A stretch of 5,660 nucleotides of DNA, from NCBI GenBank assembly GCA_003161835.1, contig PMNO01000665.1:7902-13561 (forward strand). The letters run 5' to 3'. The position numbers and the translations under genes were made by a program. The notes beneath the pieces are model-generated. The model did not search any database, was not told where the DNA came from, and worked only from the letters and a program-made list of their open reading frames with translations. This DNA is from Myxococcales bacterium. GTDB lineage: Bacteria > Myxococcota_A > Polyangia > Fen-1088. This document shows, piece after piece, positions 1 to 5,660 of the stretch. How positions within the stretch are numbered: position 1 is the stretch's first letter; every line of letters begins with the position of its first letter.

Positions 1-9
1 GCCGCTCAT
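1..9 (-). CDS. Start of next operon gene (partial, three codons)
   Basis: On the minus strand an ATG at 9-7 overlaps the TGA of mvaD (8-6) as ATGA and opens a frame reading Met-Ser-Gly before the window ends. The two preceding junctions in this operon have the same kind of overlap, so this is probably a real start. The product cannot be read. A phosphomevalonate kinase (mvaK2-like) would be the logical partner, because the operon has the kinase before that step and the decarboxylase after it. This identity is inference from pathway logic only. Confidence 0.55.
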
Positions 10-1007
10 GAGGTGGTCTCGTGAAGAATGCGGGCGCCACGTCCTGGCGACGCGACCACGGTACGCAGCACCCCAGGTGTCGCGGACAGGGCGGCTTCGA
101 CCTGCGGCACGTCGGCGGCTTCGCAAAGCACCTTGACGTGGGGGCCGGCGTCGATCGTGAAATAGGCGGCCACCCCGCTGTCGCGCAGGCCGCGGACGGT
201 CTGCATGGCGGCCAGGGTGCTCGGCGTCCAGTACAAGATCGGGGGCGCGGCCGCCATCGCCGACGCGTGCATGCGCATGGCGCTGCGTTCGGCCACCGTC
301 CCCAGCCGGTGCAGGTCTCGCTCCGCGATCGCCGCGCGCGCGTCTTGTAGGTCCTGCGGCACCGATTCCAGCCAGCCCGCATAAAAGGGCGACGTGCGGG
401 CGGTGCGGTCCATGGCCTCGGTCGAACCCATGTGCTTGGCGCCCTCGGAAGTCACGGCCACGACCAGGCGCACCGGCCACCCGTCGCCTTCGGGTACCGG
501 CGCGGCCACGGCGTCGGTTCCGTCGGAGAAGACGCCGGGTTGCATTTCAACGAAGCCGCCGAAGATCGAGCGCGCCGCCGATCCGGACCCACGCCGCGCG
601 AGCGCCGACAGCTGAGCGGGCTCCAGGATCAGTCCTGCCGCCCGCGACGCCGCCAGGGCCAACGCCGCGAATCCCGACGCCGACGACGCCAGTCCGGCGG
701 CGGTCGGGACGCTATTTTCCGTGACGACCTCGGCGCGCGCCGAGATGCCCGCGTGCGCGCGCACCAGATCCAGAAAGGCACCGATGCGCGATCGGGTCTT
801 GTCGTCGGGGTCCTGGCCATTGAGGCGCACGCGATCGTCCGGGCCGAAGTGCGATCCAAATCTGACAGTGGTGCGCGTTCCTAGCTCCTTCAGCGTCAGG
901 GACAGGCTGCCGGTCGCGGGCAGGTTCAGGGCGACGTCGCGCTTGCCCCAATATTTCACGAGAGCAATGTTGGTTCCGGCTACGGCCGTACACGATGACA
1001 GGTTCAC
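6..1007 (-). CDS. mvaD: Diphosphomevalonate decarboxylase
   Basis: Cytosolic GHMP-superfamily enzyme that converts mevalonate 5-diphosphate plus ATP to isopentenyl diphosphate, CO2, ADP and phosphate, the last step of the classical mevalonate pathway. The 333-residue length fits the family. Visible motifs: N-terminal ALVKYWGKRD (residues 15-24, with the conserved substrate-binding Lys18), the ATP-binding loop PTAAGLASSASG (101-112), GSGSAARS (140-147, with the conserved Arg146), and TIDAGPH (284-290), whose Asp286 is the expected catalytic base. The frame stays open upstream to 1475, but that extension is arginine-rich shadow sequence inside mvk. I place the start at GTG 1007 because the homology begins there, it overlaps the mvk stop as GTGA, and AAGGGG lies seven bases upstream. 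One oddity is His290 where the family usually has Asn after DAGP. The family assignment is firm; archaeal-type phosphomevalonate decarboxylase is a less likely alternative. Confidence 0.95.
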   Translation of the reverse strand: MNLSSCTAVAGTNIALVKYWGKRDVALNLPATGSLSLTLKELGTRTTVRFGSHFGPDDRVRLNGQDPDDKTRSRIGAFLDLVRAHAGISARAEVVTENSVPTAAGLASSASGFAALALAASRAAGLILEPAQLSALARRGSGSAARSIFGGFVEMQPGVFSDGTDAVAAPVPEGDGWPVRLVVAVTSEGAKHMGSTEAMDRTARTSPFYAGWLESVPQDLQDARAAIAERDLHRLGTVAERSAMRMHASAMAAAPPILYWTPSTLAAMQTVRGLRDSGVAAYFTIDAGPHVKVLCEAADVPQVEAALSATPGVLRTVVASPGRGARILHETTS

Positions 1008-2014
1008 TTCGAGGCCCCTTGCTCCAGAGGCCCCGCATCCTGTCGCGTCGAGCCAATCCGCGCGAGAAAACCGGTGAAGCCAGCCGCGGCCCATCGGCTC
1101 AGAACATCCCGTTCGTGGCCGGGGGCCAACGCGATGACGGCGCCGCCACCGCCCGCGCCCGTGAGCTTCGCGCCGACGGCTCCGGCCGCGCGGGCGTGGT
1201 GAACCAAGGTATCCAGTTCGAGGGAAGACACCCGCAAGGCCGCCAACAGCCCGTGCGCGACGTCGAACAGCCGTCCCAGCTCGTCGACGTCTCCTTGTTC
1301 GACAGCCCGTTTGCCGCCCAGGGCCACCTCGCCCAGCGCCACGAGGATCGATTCCACCTGCGGCGTGCGCTGGCGCAAGCGGGCCACGGCGCCGACCTGG
1401 GCGTGGGTGTCGCGTTGCAAGCCCGACAGACCCACGCACAGGGTCATGGATTGCGGTACCGCGACGGGACGCCAACCGGCGCCGCGCTGAAATAGACCGA
1501 TCTGGCCCGATGCCGCGGCCGCCAGGTCAATTCCCGAGGGTGTGCCGTGAAAGATCACCTCGGCGTCTGTCGCGGCGGCGAGCGCGGCTTCCGGATCACG
1601 CCCACGAGCCTGGGCGACGGCGCGGGCCACCGCCATCGCGATGGCCGCCGAGCTGCCGAGTCCCGATCGCGCCGGCAGCTCGCCGCCGATGCGAACGTCG
1701 ACGTCCGCGACGTCCAGCCGGCGCAAGATGGCCGACAGCGCTTGCCCCAACGGCGTCGCGTCTCCGGCCCGGCCGTGCAGCCTCCAATCAGGTGCCGTCA
1801 AGTGTCCGGTCCCGTCGGTGACGTCCGCCCACACGCCCAGCGACAACCCGGCGGCCAGGGCGGGCTGATCGTAGACCACGGCGTGCTCGCCGAGGAGAAT
1901 CACCTTGCCGTGCCCAAACCCGCGGGCCAGCACCCGCCGGTCCTCGGGCAGGGCGTCAGGCGGAGCGCCAACGTCGTGCGGAGGGCCGATGTCGTGCGGG
2001 CCGGCGCGCATCAC
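1004..2014 (-). CDS. mvk: Mevalonate kinase
   Basis: GHMP-family kinase that phosphorylates mevalonate to mevalonate 5-phosphate with ATP in the cytosol. Motifs, numbered from the GTG at 2014: [15 protein letters not shown] (34-48), the glycine-rich ATP loop [13 protein letters not shown] (112-124), [13 protein letters not shown] (151-163) with Glu152 for Mg and Asp163 as the expected catalytic base, and the C-terminal [11 protein letters not shown] (281-291). The length of 336 residues is slightly long because about 30 residues precede the first conserved strand. Three starts are possible. GTG 2014 overlaps the fni stop as GTGA. ATG 2011 is the next codon and forms TGATG with that stop; AGAGG at 2024-2020 is eight bases away. 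GTG 1933 would begin close to the domain, with GAGGA seven bases before it. I keep the longest form because of the coupling. The leader contains a six-residue tandem repeat. Confidence 0.94.
   Translation of the reverse strand: MMRAGPHDIGPPHDVGAPPDALPEDRRVLARGFGHGKVILLGEHAVVYDQPALAAGLSLGVWADVTDGTGHLTAPDWRLHGRAGDATPLGQALSAILRRLDVADVDVRIGGELPARSGLGSSAAIAMAVARAVAQARGRDPEAALAAATDAEVIFHGTPSGIDLAAAASGQIGLFQRGAGWRPVAVPQSMTLCVGLSGLQRDTHAQVGAVARLRQRTPQVESILVALGEVALGGKRAVEQGDVDELGRLFDVAHGLLAALRVSSLELDTLVHHARAAGAVGAKLTGAGGGGAVIALAPGHERDVLSRWAAAGFTGFLARIGSTRQDAGPLEQGASK
1015..1020 (-). promoter_or_regulatory. Ribosome binding site of mvaD
   Basis: AAGGGG on the minus strand, seven bases before the GTG at 1007 and inside the last codons of mvk. 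It decides the mvaD start against the much longer open frame reaching 1475. Confidence 0.7.
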
Positions 2015-3069
2015 GCGGGCCTCTGTTCGATCCAGGCGCGCAACTCGCCGGTGATCACCCGGGGCACATGGGCCAGCCCGCGTGCGCTGGTCGCACCCGC
2101 CAACAACGTTGCCGCTCGGATTCCCTCAATCACACGGGACAAATACGCGCGGGCGCCGTCGCGTCCGCCGTCCTGCACGGCGCGCATCGCGGGCTGCGCG
2201 ACGCCCGCCACGCGCGCACCCAGCGCCAGCGCCCGCGCGGCATCCAGCCCGTTGCGAATTCCTCCCGACGCGACGATTTCCAGCGACGGTTCGCACGCCG
2301 ACAACCACGCCACCGCGGGCGCCGTCGGAATCCCCCAGTCCCACAAGTCGCGCCCAAGCTCCGCCGCCTGGCCGCTCGCGCGATGCGATTCCACCGCCGT
2401 CCAGGACGTGCCTCCGCCCCCCGATACGTCGACCGCTCGCACGCCGGCGGACGCCAGGGCGCGCGCAACGGCCGGGGAGATGCCGCATCCTGTTTCCTTG
2501 ACCAGCACCGGCAGTCCCAGCTCCCCGGTCACGCGGCGGATGGCGTCCAGGCCGCCGCGGAAATCACGGTCGCCCCCGGGCTGGGCAATCTCCTGAGCGG
2601 CGTTCAAATGCACGCACAGGGCGTCGGCGCCCACCCGTGCGGTCGCGTCGCGGATTGCCGGCGTCGTCATCCCGGCCAGCTGGATGACCCCAAAGTTCGC
2701 GCACAGAAAGACCCCGGGCGCCGCATCGCGGACCTCATAGGTGCGCGCCAGGGCGGGATGCTCGACCATCGCGCGCTGGCTGCCGAGGCCAAATGGGATT
2801 CCCAACGATTCAGCGGCCGCCGCCAGGGCGCGGTTGATCGCTGCGGCGGCTTCGGTGCCGCCCGTCATTCCGGTCACCATCAGCGGGGCACGGAACGTGC
2901 GCCCGAGAAATTCGGTCGACAGATCGATTTCGTCCAGCGCCCGCTCGGGCAGCGCGCAGTGAACGAGATGGACGTCGTCCAGCAGCGTGGGCCGATGGAA
3001 GTTCGCCTGTCCAGACGCCGCGATCGCAATATGATCGGCCTTGCGTTGTGTGATGTCGGCATCGGGCAT
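2011..3069 (-). CDS. fni: Type 2 isopentenyl-diphosphate delta-isomerase (FMN-dependent)
   Basis: Interconverts isopentenyl and dimethylallyl diphosphate using reduced FMN, NAD(P)H and Mg, supplying both C5 units for polyprenyl synthesis. At 352 residues it has the usual family length. Family landmarks are in order: RKADHI (9-14, substrate diphosphate binding), MVTGMTGGT (64-72), FGLGSQRAM (93-101), HLNAAQE (154-160: His155, Asn157, Gln159 and Glu160 in the active site and Mg site), [10 protein letters not shown] (189-198), [10 protein letters not shown] (214-223) and ASGGIRNG (267-274) for FMN phosphate. The start is ATG 3069, right before the conserved N-terminus. There is no good Shine-Dalgarno in front of it, which together with a possible promoter close by suggests a very short leader. 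It is the first gene of the mevalonate operon and its TGA overlaps the mvk start. Unrelated to the Nudix-type Idi1. Confidence 0.96.
   Translation of the reverse strand: MPDADITQRKADHIAIAASGQANFHRPTLLDDVHLVHCALPERALDEIDLSTEFLGRTFRAPLMVTGMTGGTEAAAAINRALAAAAESLGIPFGLGSQRAMVEHPALARTYEVRDAAPGVFLCANFGVIQLAGMTTPAIRDATARVGADALCVHLNAAQEIAQPGGDRDFRGGLDAIRRVTGELGLPVLVKETGCGISPAVARALASAGVRAVDVSGGGGTSWTAVESHRASGQAAELGRDLWDWGIPTAPAVAWLSACEPSLEIVASGGIRNGLDAARALALGARVAGVAQPAMRAVQDGGRDGARAYLSRVIEGIRAATLLAGATSARGLAHVPRVITGELRAWIEQRPA
2020..2024 (-). promoter_or_regulatory. Ribosome binding site of mvk
   Basis: AGAGG within the last codons of fni, five bases before GTG 2014 and eight before ATG 2011. The spacing slightly favours the ATG as the true initiation codon. 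Confidence 0.5.
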
Positions 3070-3238
3070 TCGCGGAGTCGAGTCATAGGATACGCGCCCG
3101 GAGCCAGCAAGCGAAGCGCGGCGCGATCCGTGTTCACTTGCCGTTGAAGAAATAACGCGACGCGCAGCGCCTGCCCACCGAAACTTCCCCCAGGGTCAAG
3201 AACTGGCGCAGGACCGCCGCGGCGCCACAATCGGGACC
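3070..3238. other. Divergent intergenic region
   Basis: This gap of 169 bases separates the minus-strand mevalonate operon from the plus-strand PLD-like gene, so it should carry promoters for both. It holds a local AT-richer patch around 3143-3154 and a weak sigma70-like pair facing fni. I see no convincing promoter facing the PLD-like gene, no operator-like inverted repeat and no small gene. Confidence 0.6.
3082..3110 (-). promoter_or_regulatory. Candidate promoter of the mevalonate operon
   Basis: On the minus strand TTGCTG (3110-3105) and TATGAC (3087-3082) are separated by 17 bases, resembling a sigma70 -35/-10 pair with optimal spacing but weak -35 identity. Transcription would then begin only about five to seven bases before the fni ATG, which agrees with the missing Shine-Dalgarno. 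In GC-rich genomes such matches are common by chance, so this is tentative. Confidence 0.25.
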
Positions 3239-3934
3239 ATGGATTTCGATTTTACCCGTTCCGAGCGGGGAGTGGCCATGCGCCTTCTGTCGGGGCGCGG
3301 GCACTACGATACGGTCGTTCGTGCGGTGATGGACGCCAACCAAAGCGTCTGGATCTCCACCGCCAATTTGAAAGAGCTGATGGTCGAGGACGGGCGCGCC
3401 GTGCCGGGCCGGGCGCGCACGTCCGCACGAGGCGGATATCGATCGATCCTGAAGGTGTTCGACGATCTGGCGCGGAAGAAGGTCGAGCTGCGGATCCTGC
3501 ACGCGACCCCGCCGTCGCGCGCGTTTCGCGCCGAGTTCGATCGCCATCCGCGGTTGTTTCGCGGGGGGTTGGAGCTGCGCGCTTGCCCGCGTGTGCATTT
3601 CAAGGCCGTGGTCGTCGACGGCGCGTTCTTGTATCTCGGTAGCGCGAACTGGACCGGTGCGGGATTGGGGGCCAAGGGGACGGGCCGGCGCAATTTCGAG
3701 CTGGGATTCGCGACGTCCGACACCGCCTTGCTGGACGAGGTACAGGCGCTGTTCGACGGTGTCTGGCGTGGGGCCGGTTGCGCGGGGTGTCGGCTTCGCG
3801 AGGTGTGTGAAATGCCACTCGACATGGGAACACTGGGAGGGTTCCCAAACCCTCCCGCGAAGGGGTCCGCCGAGCGGAGCTCAACGCGACCGACCTCCCA
3901 GACGGGGCGGCCGAGGCTCGGGGACCTGGGTTGA
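3239..3934 (+). CDS. Phospholipase D-superfamily protein with a single HKD motif
   Basis: A 231-residue PLD-like protein. The catalytic motif is seen once: HFKAVVVD (His120, Lys122, Asp127) followed by GSANWTG (134-140) and RNFELGF (151-157). An N-terminal strand-helix unit (about 15-45) carries VWISTANLKEL. After the domain comes a cysteine cluster, Cys181-x2-Cys184-x5-Cys190, that could bind metal; Cys116 precedes the HKD. There is no signal peptide or membrane helix, so it is probably cytosolic. Members with one HKD normally pair as dimers to build the active site and include nucleases and lipid enzymes; the substrate here is unknown. ATG 3239 has a weak ribosome site; ATG 3278, residue 14, has GGGGAG five bases upstream and leaves the domain intact. 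The last 35 or so residues are rich in Pro, Ser and Arg, run through a perfect hairpin, and look unlike the domain. No functional link to either neighbour is evident. Confidence 0.85.
   Translation: MDFDFTRSERGVAMRLLSGRGHYDTVVRAVMDANQSVWISTANLKELMVEDGRAVPGRARTSARGGYRSILKVFDDLARKKVELRILHATPPSRAFRAEFDRHPRLFRGGLELRACPRVHFKAVVVDGAFLYLGSANWTGAGLGAKGTGRRNFELGFATSDTALLDEVQALFDGVWRGAGCAGCRLREVCEMPLDMGTLGGFPNPPAKGSAERSSTRPTSQTGRPRLGDLG
3267..3272 (+). promoter_or_regulatory. Possible ribosome binding site for an internal start of the PLD-like gene
   Basis: GGGGAG five bases before ATG 3278. It is stronger than anything before ATG 3239, so the protein may begin at residue 14 and be 218 residues long. 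Confidence 0.4.
3835..3856 (+). other. Perfect GC-rich hairpin in the 3' end of the PLD-like gene
   Basis: GGGAGGGTT (3835-3843) pairs with AACCCTCCC (3848-3856) over nine perfect base pairs with a four-base loop CCCA. It lies inside the open frame, about 75 bases before the stop, and no T-run follows, so it is not a classical intrinsic terminator. It could still pause or terminate transcription in a high-GC genome, or protect the 3' end of the message. Confidence 0.5.
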
Positions 3935-3946
3935 GGGGGCAGTGAT

Positions 3947-3970
3947 GGGCAATGATGTGAAAAATTGCCC
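3947..3970 (+). other. Inverted repeat upstream of the septum gene
   Basis: GGGCAAT (3947-3953) and ATTGCCC (3964-3970) form a seven-base-pair stem around a ten-base loop, just 12 bases after the PLD-like stop and 42 before the ftsB start. No T-run follows. It could be an attenuating structure in the ftsB leader, a weak terminator of the upstream gene, or a protein binding site. A ten-base palindrome, GGGGCGCCCC, follows at 3978-3987. Confidence 0.4.
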
Positions 3971-3999
3971 GTTGTGGGGGGCGCCCCGATACTCGGAGT

Positions 4000-4003
4000 G
4001 GAG
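4000..4003 (+). promoter_or_regulatory. Ribosome binding site of the septum gene
   Basis: GGAG nine bases before ATG 4013. It supports that start over an in-frame TTG at 3965, which lies inside the inverted repeat and lacks a ribosome site. Confidence 0.6.
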
Positions 4004-4012
4004 ATTGCTTCG

Positions 4013-4354
4013 ATGCGCCGTGGCACCAAGACATGGGCGGGCCGGATCGGCGCGGCGGCGTTGGTCGCGTTCGCGATCGGTTACGTTCCGTACCATGTGT
4101 ACGCACGCTCCGGGTTGGCGCGCACGCTTCAACTGAGGCGCGATCTGAAGACTCTGCGCGCGCGCAACGCCGATCTGCGGGGCGACAACGAGCGCCTGGC
4201 CCGGGAAGCCGAGGCGTTGCGCTCCGACCCGGAGGCCATCGAGCGGGTCGCCCGCGCGGAGTTCGGGTGGGTGCGACCGGGCGAGGTGATCTTGGACCTG
4301 TCCCGCTCTGCCACCGCGACGCCTCTCCCCAAGGTGGGCGGGGCCCCGCGGTGA
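4013..4354 (+). CDS. ftsB: Septum formation initiator, DivIC/FtsB family
   Basis: A 113-residue bitopic membrane protein of the divisome. FtsB/DivIC proteins pair with FtsL through a coiled coil and, with FtsQ, activate septal peptidoglycan synthesis. In the sequence: a short basic cytoplasmic tail (1-11), one membrane helix (about 12-30), a charged coiled coil (about 34-72, rich in Arg, Leu and Glu), then SDPEAIERVARAEFGWVRPG (71-90), the family's characteristic ending before a hydrophobic strand EVILDL. This gives the usual N-in, C-out topology. Length and order fit well. The start at ATG 4013 puts the short basic tail directly before the helix. The stop overlaps the next gene as GTGA, so the two are probably translated together. 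Small coiled-coil proteins diverge fast, so whether it is strictly FtsB or a DivIC paralogue cannot be settled from one sequence. Confidence 0.85.
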   Translation: MRRGTKTWAGRIGAAALVAFAIGYVPYHVYARSGLARTLQLRRDLKTLRARNADLRGDNERLAREAEALRSDPEAIERVARAEFGWVRPGEVILDLSRSATATPLPKVGGAPR

Positions 4355-5660
4355 GGCGGTTCGGGCGCGTTCGCGCGCGGATCTTTTTCGAGCTGCAACG
4401 TCTGGTGAGGGAGGGCCTCGGTTTTGTCGTGTCGGCGGCGTTCGTGGTGTTGCTGTGGAGGGGGTGGTTCCCGGACCTGAGGCTACCGGGGGCGGGATAC
4501 GGACGGGCGGCGGCGGCGGCGATCTTGACCGCGGTGCTGGCCGGCAAGATCGCGGCGCGCGTGCGCACCAGCGAGCGGCGTCGTACCCCACGCCGCGAGG
4601 CTTTTTCCGACGCCGAGCTGGCGCTGTTGTTGCTGACAGCCGTCTACGTGGTGCTGGCGATCTCGGGGGGCGTCGGCTCGCCCGTGTATCCCCTGGTCTA
4701 TGCGGTGGTCAGCTTCCTGGTGACGTTTCACCGCTTCGCGGTGGGATTGCCCCTGGCGGCGGCGGCAATCGGGTTCGAGGCGGTGTTGTCGTTCTCGCCC
4801 GCCGTCTCTCCCGATGCCGCCGCGTCGTTTCCAGAGCACGCCGGCTTCATCGTCATCTTCGGGATGTTGAACGTCGTGTTTCTGCACGCCGAGGTGGCGC
4901 GCCAGCGGCGTGAGCATCGGCGGCACCTGGAGGACGAGGTGGCCTCGATGCGAGAGGAGGCGCGCGAATTTCGGCTGATTGCCACGGCCCTGTCGCCCGA
5001 CAAGAGCGTGCGGACGCGCGCCGAGGAGGAGCAGAAGATTTCGCAGGGCTCCGTGGAGACGATTCACCAGCAGCTGTTTGACACCCTGGATCTCTTGAAG
5101 CGGCTCCTGGAACTGCACACGGTTGCCGTGCTGTGGCTGGACGAGACCGGTGATCGCTTGAAGGTCAAGGAACTGTGCACCGATTCAGAGGCCATCTCCG
5201 AGACGCCCATCCCAGCGCCCAATGGGGTGATGGGCGCGATCCTGAAGGACCGCAGGCCGGTGATCCTGGATTCGCCGCGACCGTCCCTGCTGCCATACTA
5301 CGCCGTGCCCACCGACGTGACGGGGTTCATTGGGGTACCCGTTTCCGAAGGCTTGACGGCGCGCGGAGTCCTGGTCGCCGACCGCCGGAATGGTCACCCG
5401 TTCACCGCGGCTGACGCCGAGATTCTCACGAGCGCCGCGCGCCAGGTGGTGCGGGTGGTGCAGTCGGAGCGCGTCTTTCATGCGGTCGAGCGCAGCAAGC
5501 ACGAGCACGAACGTTTCTATCGCGCGTCATCGGAGTTGAATCGGGCGCTGACGCTGGAACAGGTCTATGACGCCGCCATCGCCGGCGCGCGCGGCGTCTG
5601 CGATTTCGATTTCGCCGCGATCGCGACCTACGACGCCCCGCGCGGCACTCACACCATCCA
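4351..5660 (+). CDS. Membrane-anchored GAF-domain signalling protein (partial, C-terminus beyond window)
   Basis: The frame from GTG 4351 is open to the window edge: 436 residues with no stop. Residues 1-185 form a membrane module with six probable helices (about 23-40, 53-69, 88-106, 112-127, 129-148, 163-181). A charged coiled-coil linker follows (about 180-250, rich in Arg and Glu). A complete GAF domain spans about 255-370, with GVMGAILKDRRPVIL (292-306), GFIGVPV (325-331) and GVLVADRR (339-346). A second linker helix leads to a second GAF domain starting near 395 and cut at the edge. The ligand is unknown. The C-terminal output is outside the window; a GGDEF diguanylate cyclase or a histidine kinase is likely for this layout. 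GTG 4351 has no strong ribosome site but overlaps the ftsB stop (GTGA), implying coupled translation. Membrane-GAF-GAF order and the divisome neighbour recall the myxobacterial cyclase DmxA, but this is an inference. Confidence 0.85.
   Translation, partial: MRRFGRVRARIFFELQRLVREGLGFVVSAAFVVLLWRGWFPDLRLPGAGYGRAAAAAILTAVLAGKIAARVRTSERRRTPRREAFSDAELALLLLTAVYVVLAISGGVGSPVYPLVYAVVSFLVTFHRFAVGLPLAAAAIGFEAVLSFSPAVSPDAAASFPEHAGFIVIFGMLNVVFLHAEVARQRREHRRHLEDEVASMREEAREFRLIATALSPDKSVRTRAEEEQKISQGSVETIHQQLFDTLDLLKRLLELHTVAVLWLDETGDRLKVKELCTDSEAISETPIPAPNGVMGAILKDRRPVILDSPRPSLLPYYAVPTDVTGFIGVPVSEGLTARGVLVADRRNGHPFTAADAEILTSAARQVVRVVQSERVFHAVERSKHEHERFYRASSELNRALTLEQVYDAAIAGARGVCDFDFAAIATYDAPRGTHTI

Noticed and set aside
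1008..1475. Extension of the mvaD frame upstream to 1475, giving a 489-residue protein
   Set aside because: The extra 156 residues are Arg/Gly-rich with no family similarity and lie wholly within mvk in another frame. GTG 1007 has the overlap, the ribosome site and the conserved N-terminus.
1547..3147. Two long plus-strand open frames (1547-2596 and 2068-3147)
   Set aside because: They are antisense to mvk and fni, which have clear catalytic motifs. Their translations are rich in Arg, Pro and Ala without recognisable domains, as expected for shadows in GC-rich DNA.
3835..3856. Classical Rho-independent terminator
   Set aside because: The stem is strong but it is followed by GCGAAGGGG rather than a T-run, and it lies within an open coding frame, so I list it only as a hairpin.
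3600..4591. Long minus-strand frames across the PLD-like and septum genes (3600-4568, 3881-4591)
   Set aside because: The translations are Arg/Pro/Ser-rich low-complexity sequence, antisense to genes with recognisable domains.
4455..4913. Plus-strand frame of 152 residues
   Set aside because: It overlaps the GAF protein in another frame and has Gly/Arg-rich composition. The frame from GTG 4351 has the membrane helices and GAF motifs.
4483..5118. Minus-strand frame of 211 residues
   Set aside because: It is antisense to the GAF protein's membrane and coiled-coil region. The sense frame has hydrophobic helices in a regular pattern, and this one has no recognisable domain.
1..5660. A new defence system, CRISPR array or mobile element
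   Set aside because: There are no repeat arrays, transposase motifs, attachment sites or nuclease-helicase neighbours. The lone PLD-like protein is not enough to propose a defence system.

Overview
The window is uniformly GC-rich and densely coding. It looks like a chromosomal stretch from a bacterium, most plausibly a member of Myxococcota or a relative. The reasons are high-GC codon use with GTG starts, a bacterial mevalonate-pathway operon ending in a type 2 IPP isomerase (known from myxobacteria), and a six-helix membrane protein with GAF domains behind a DivIC/FtsB gene. The taxonomic call is an inference. I see no mobile element, CRISPR array, tRNA or rRNA.

Left half (1-3069, all minus strand): a tightly coupled isoprenoid operon, read right to left. 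It runs type 2 isopentenyl-diphosphate isomerase (fni), mevalonate kinase (mvk), diphosphomevalonate decarboxylase (mvaD), then the first three codons of a further gene that leaves the window. Each junction is a stop/start overlap (GTGA, GTGA, ATGA). Mvk makes phosphomevalonate, MvaD makes IPP from mevalonate diphosphate, and Fni interconverts IPP and DMAPP. The missing phosphomevalonate kinase is the obvious guess for the gene cut at position 1.

Middle (3070-3238): a 169-base divergent intergenic gap with a weak candidate promoter for the mevalonate operon. From 3239 on the plus strand comes a short phospholipase D-superfamily protein with a single HKD motif and a C-terminal cysteine cluster. 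Its last codons run through a perfect GC-rich hairpin. A 78-base gap with another hairpin follows.

Right end (4013-5660, plus strand): a DivIC/FtsB-type septum protein overlaps, by GTGA, a large gene cut by the window edge. That second gene does not stop inside the window. Read from GTG 4351 it encodes at least 436 residues: six probable membrane helices, a charged coiled coil, a complete GAF domain and the start of a second one. The layout resembles the myxobacterial cell-division diguanylate cyclase DmxA (membrane domain, two GAF, GGDEF). Its coupling to a divisome gene is the most interesting observation here, although the output domain lies outside the window.
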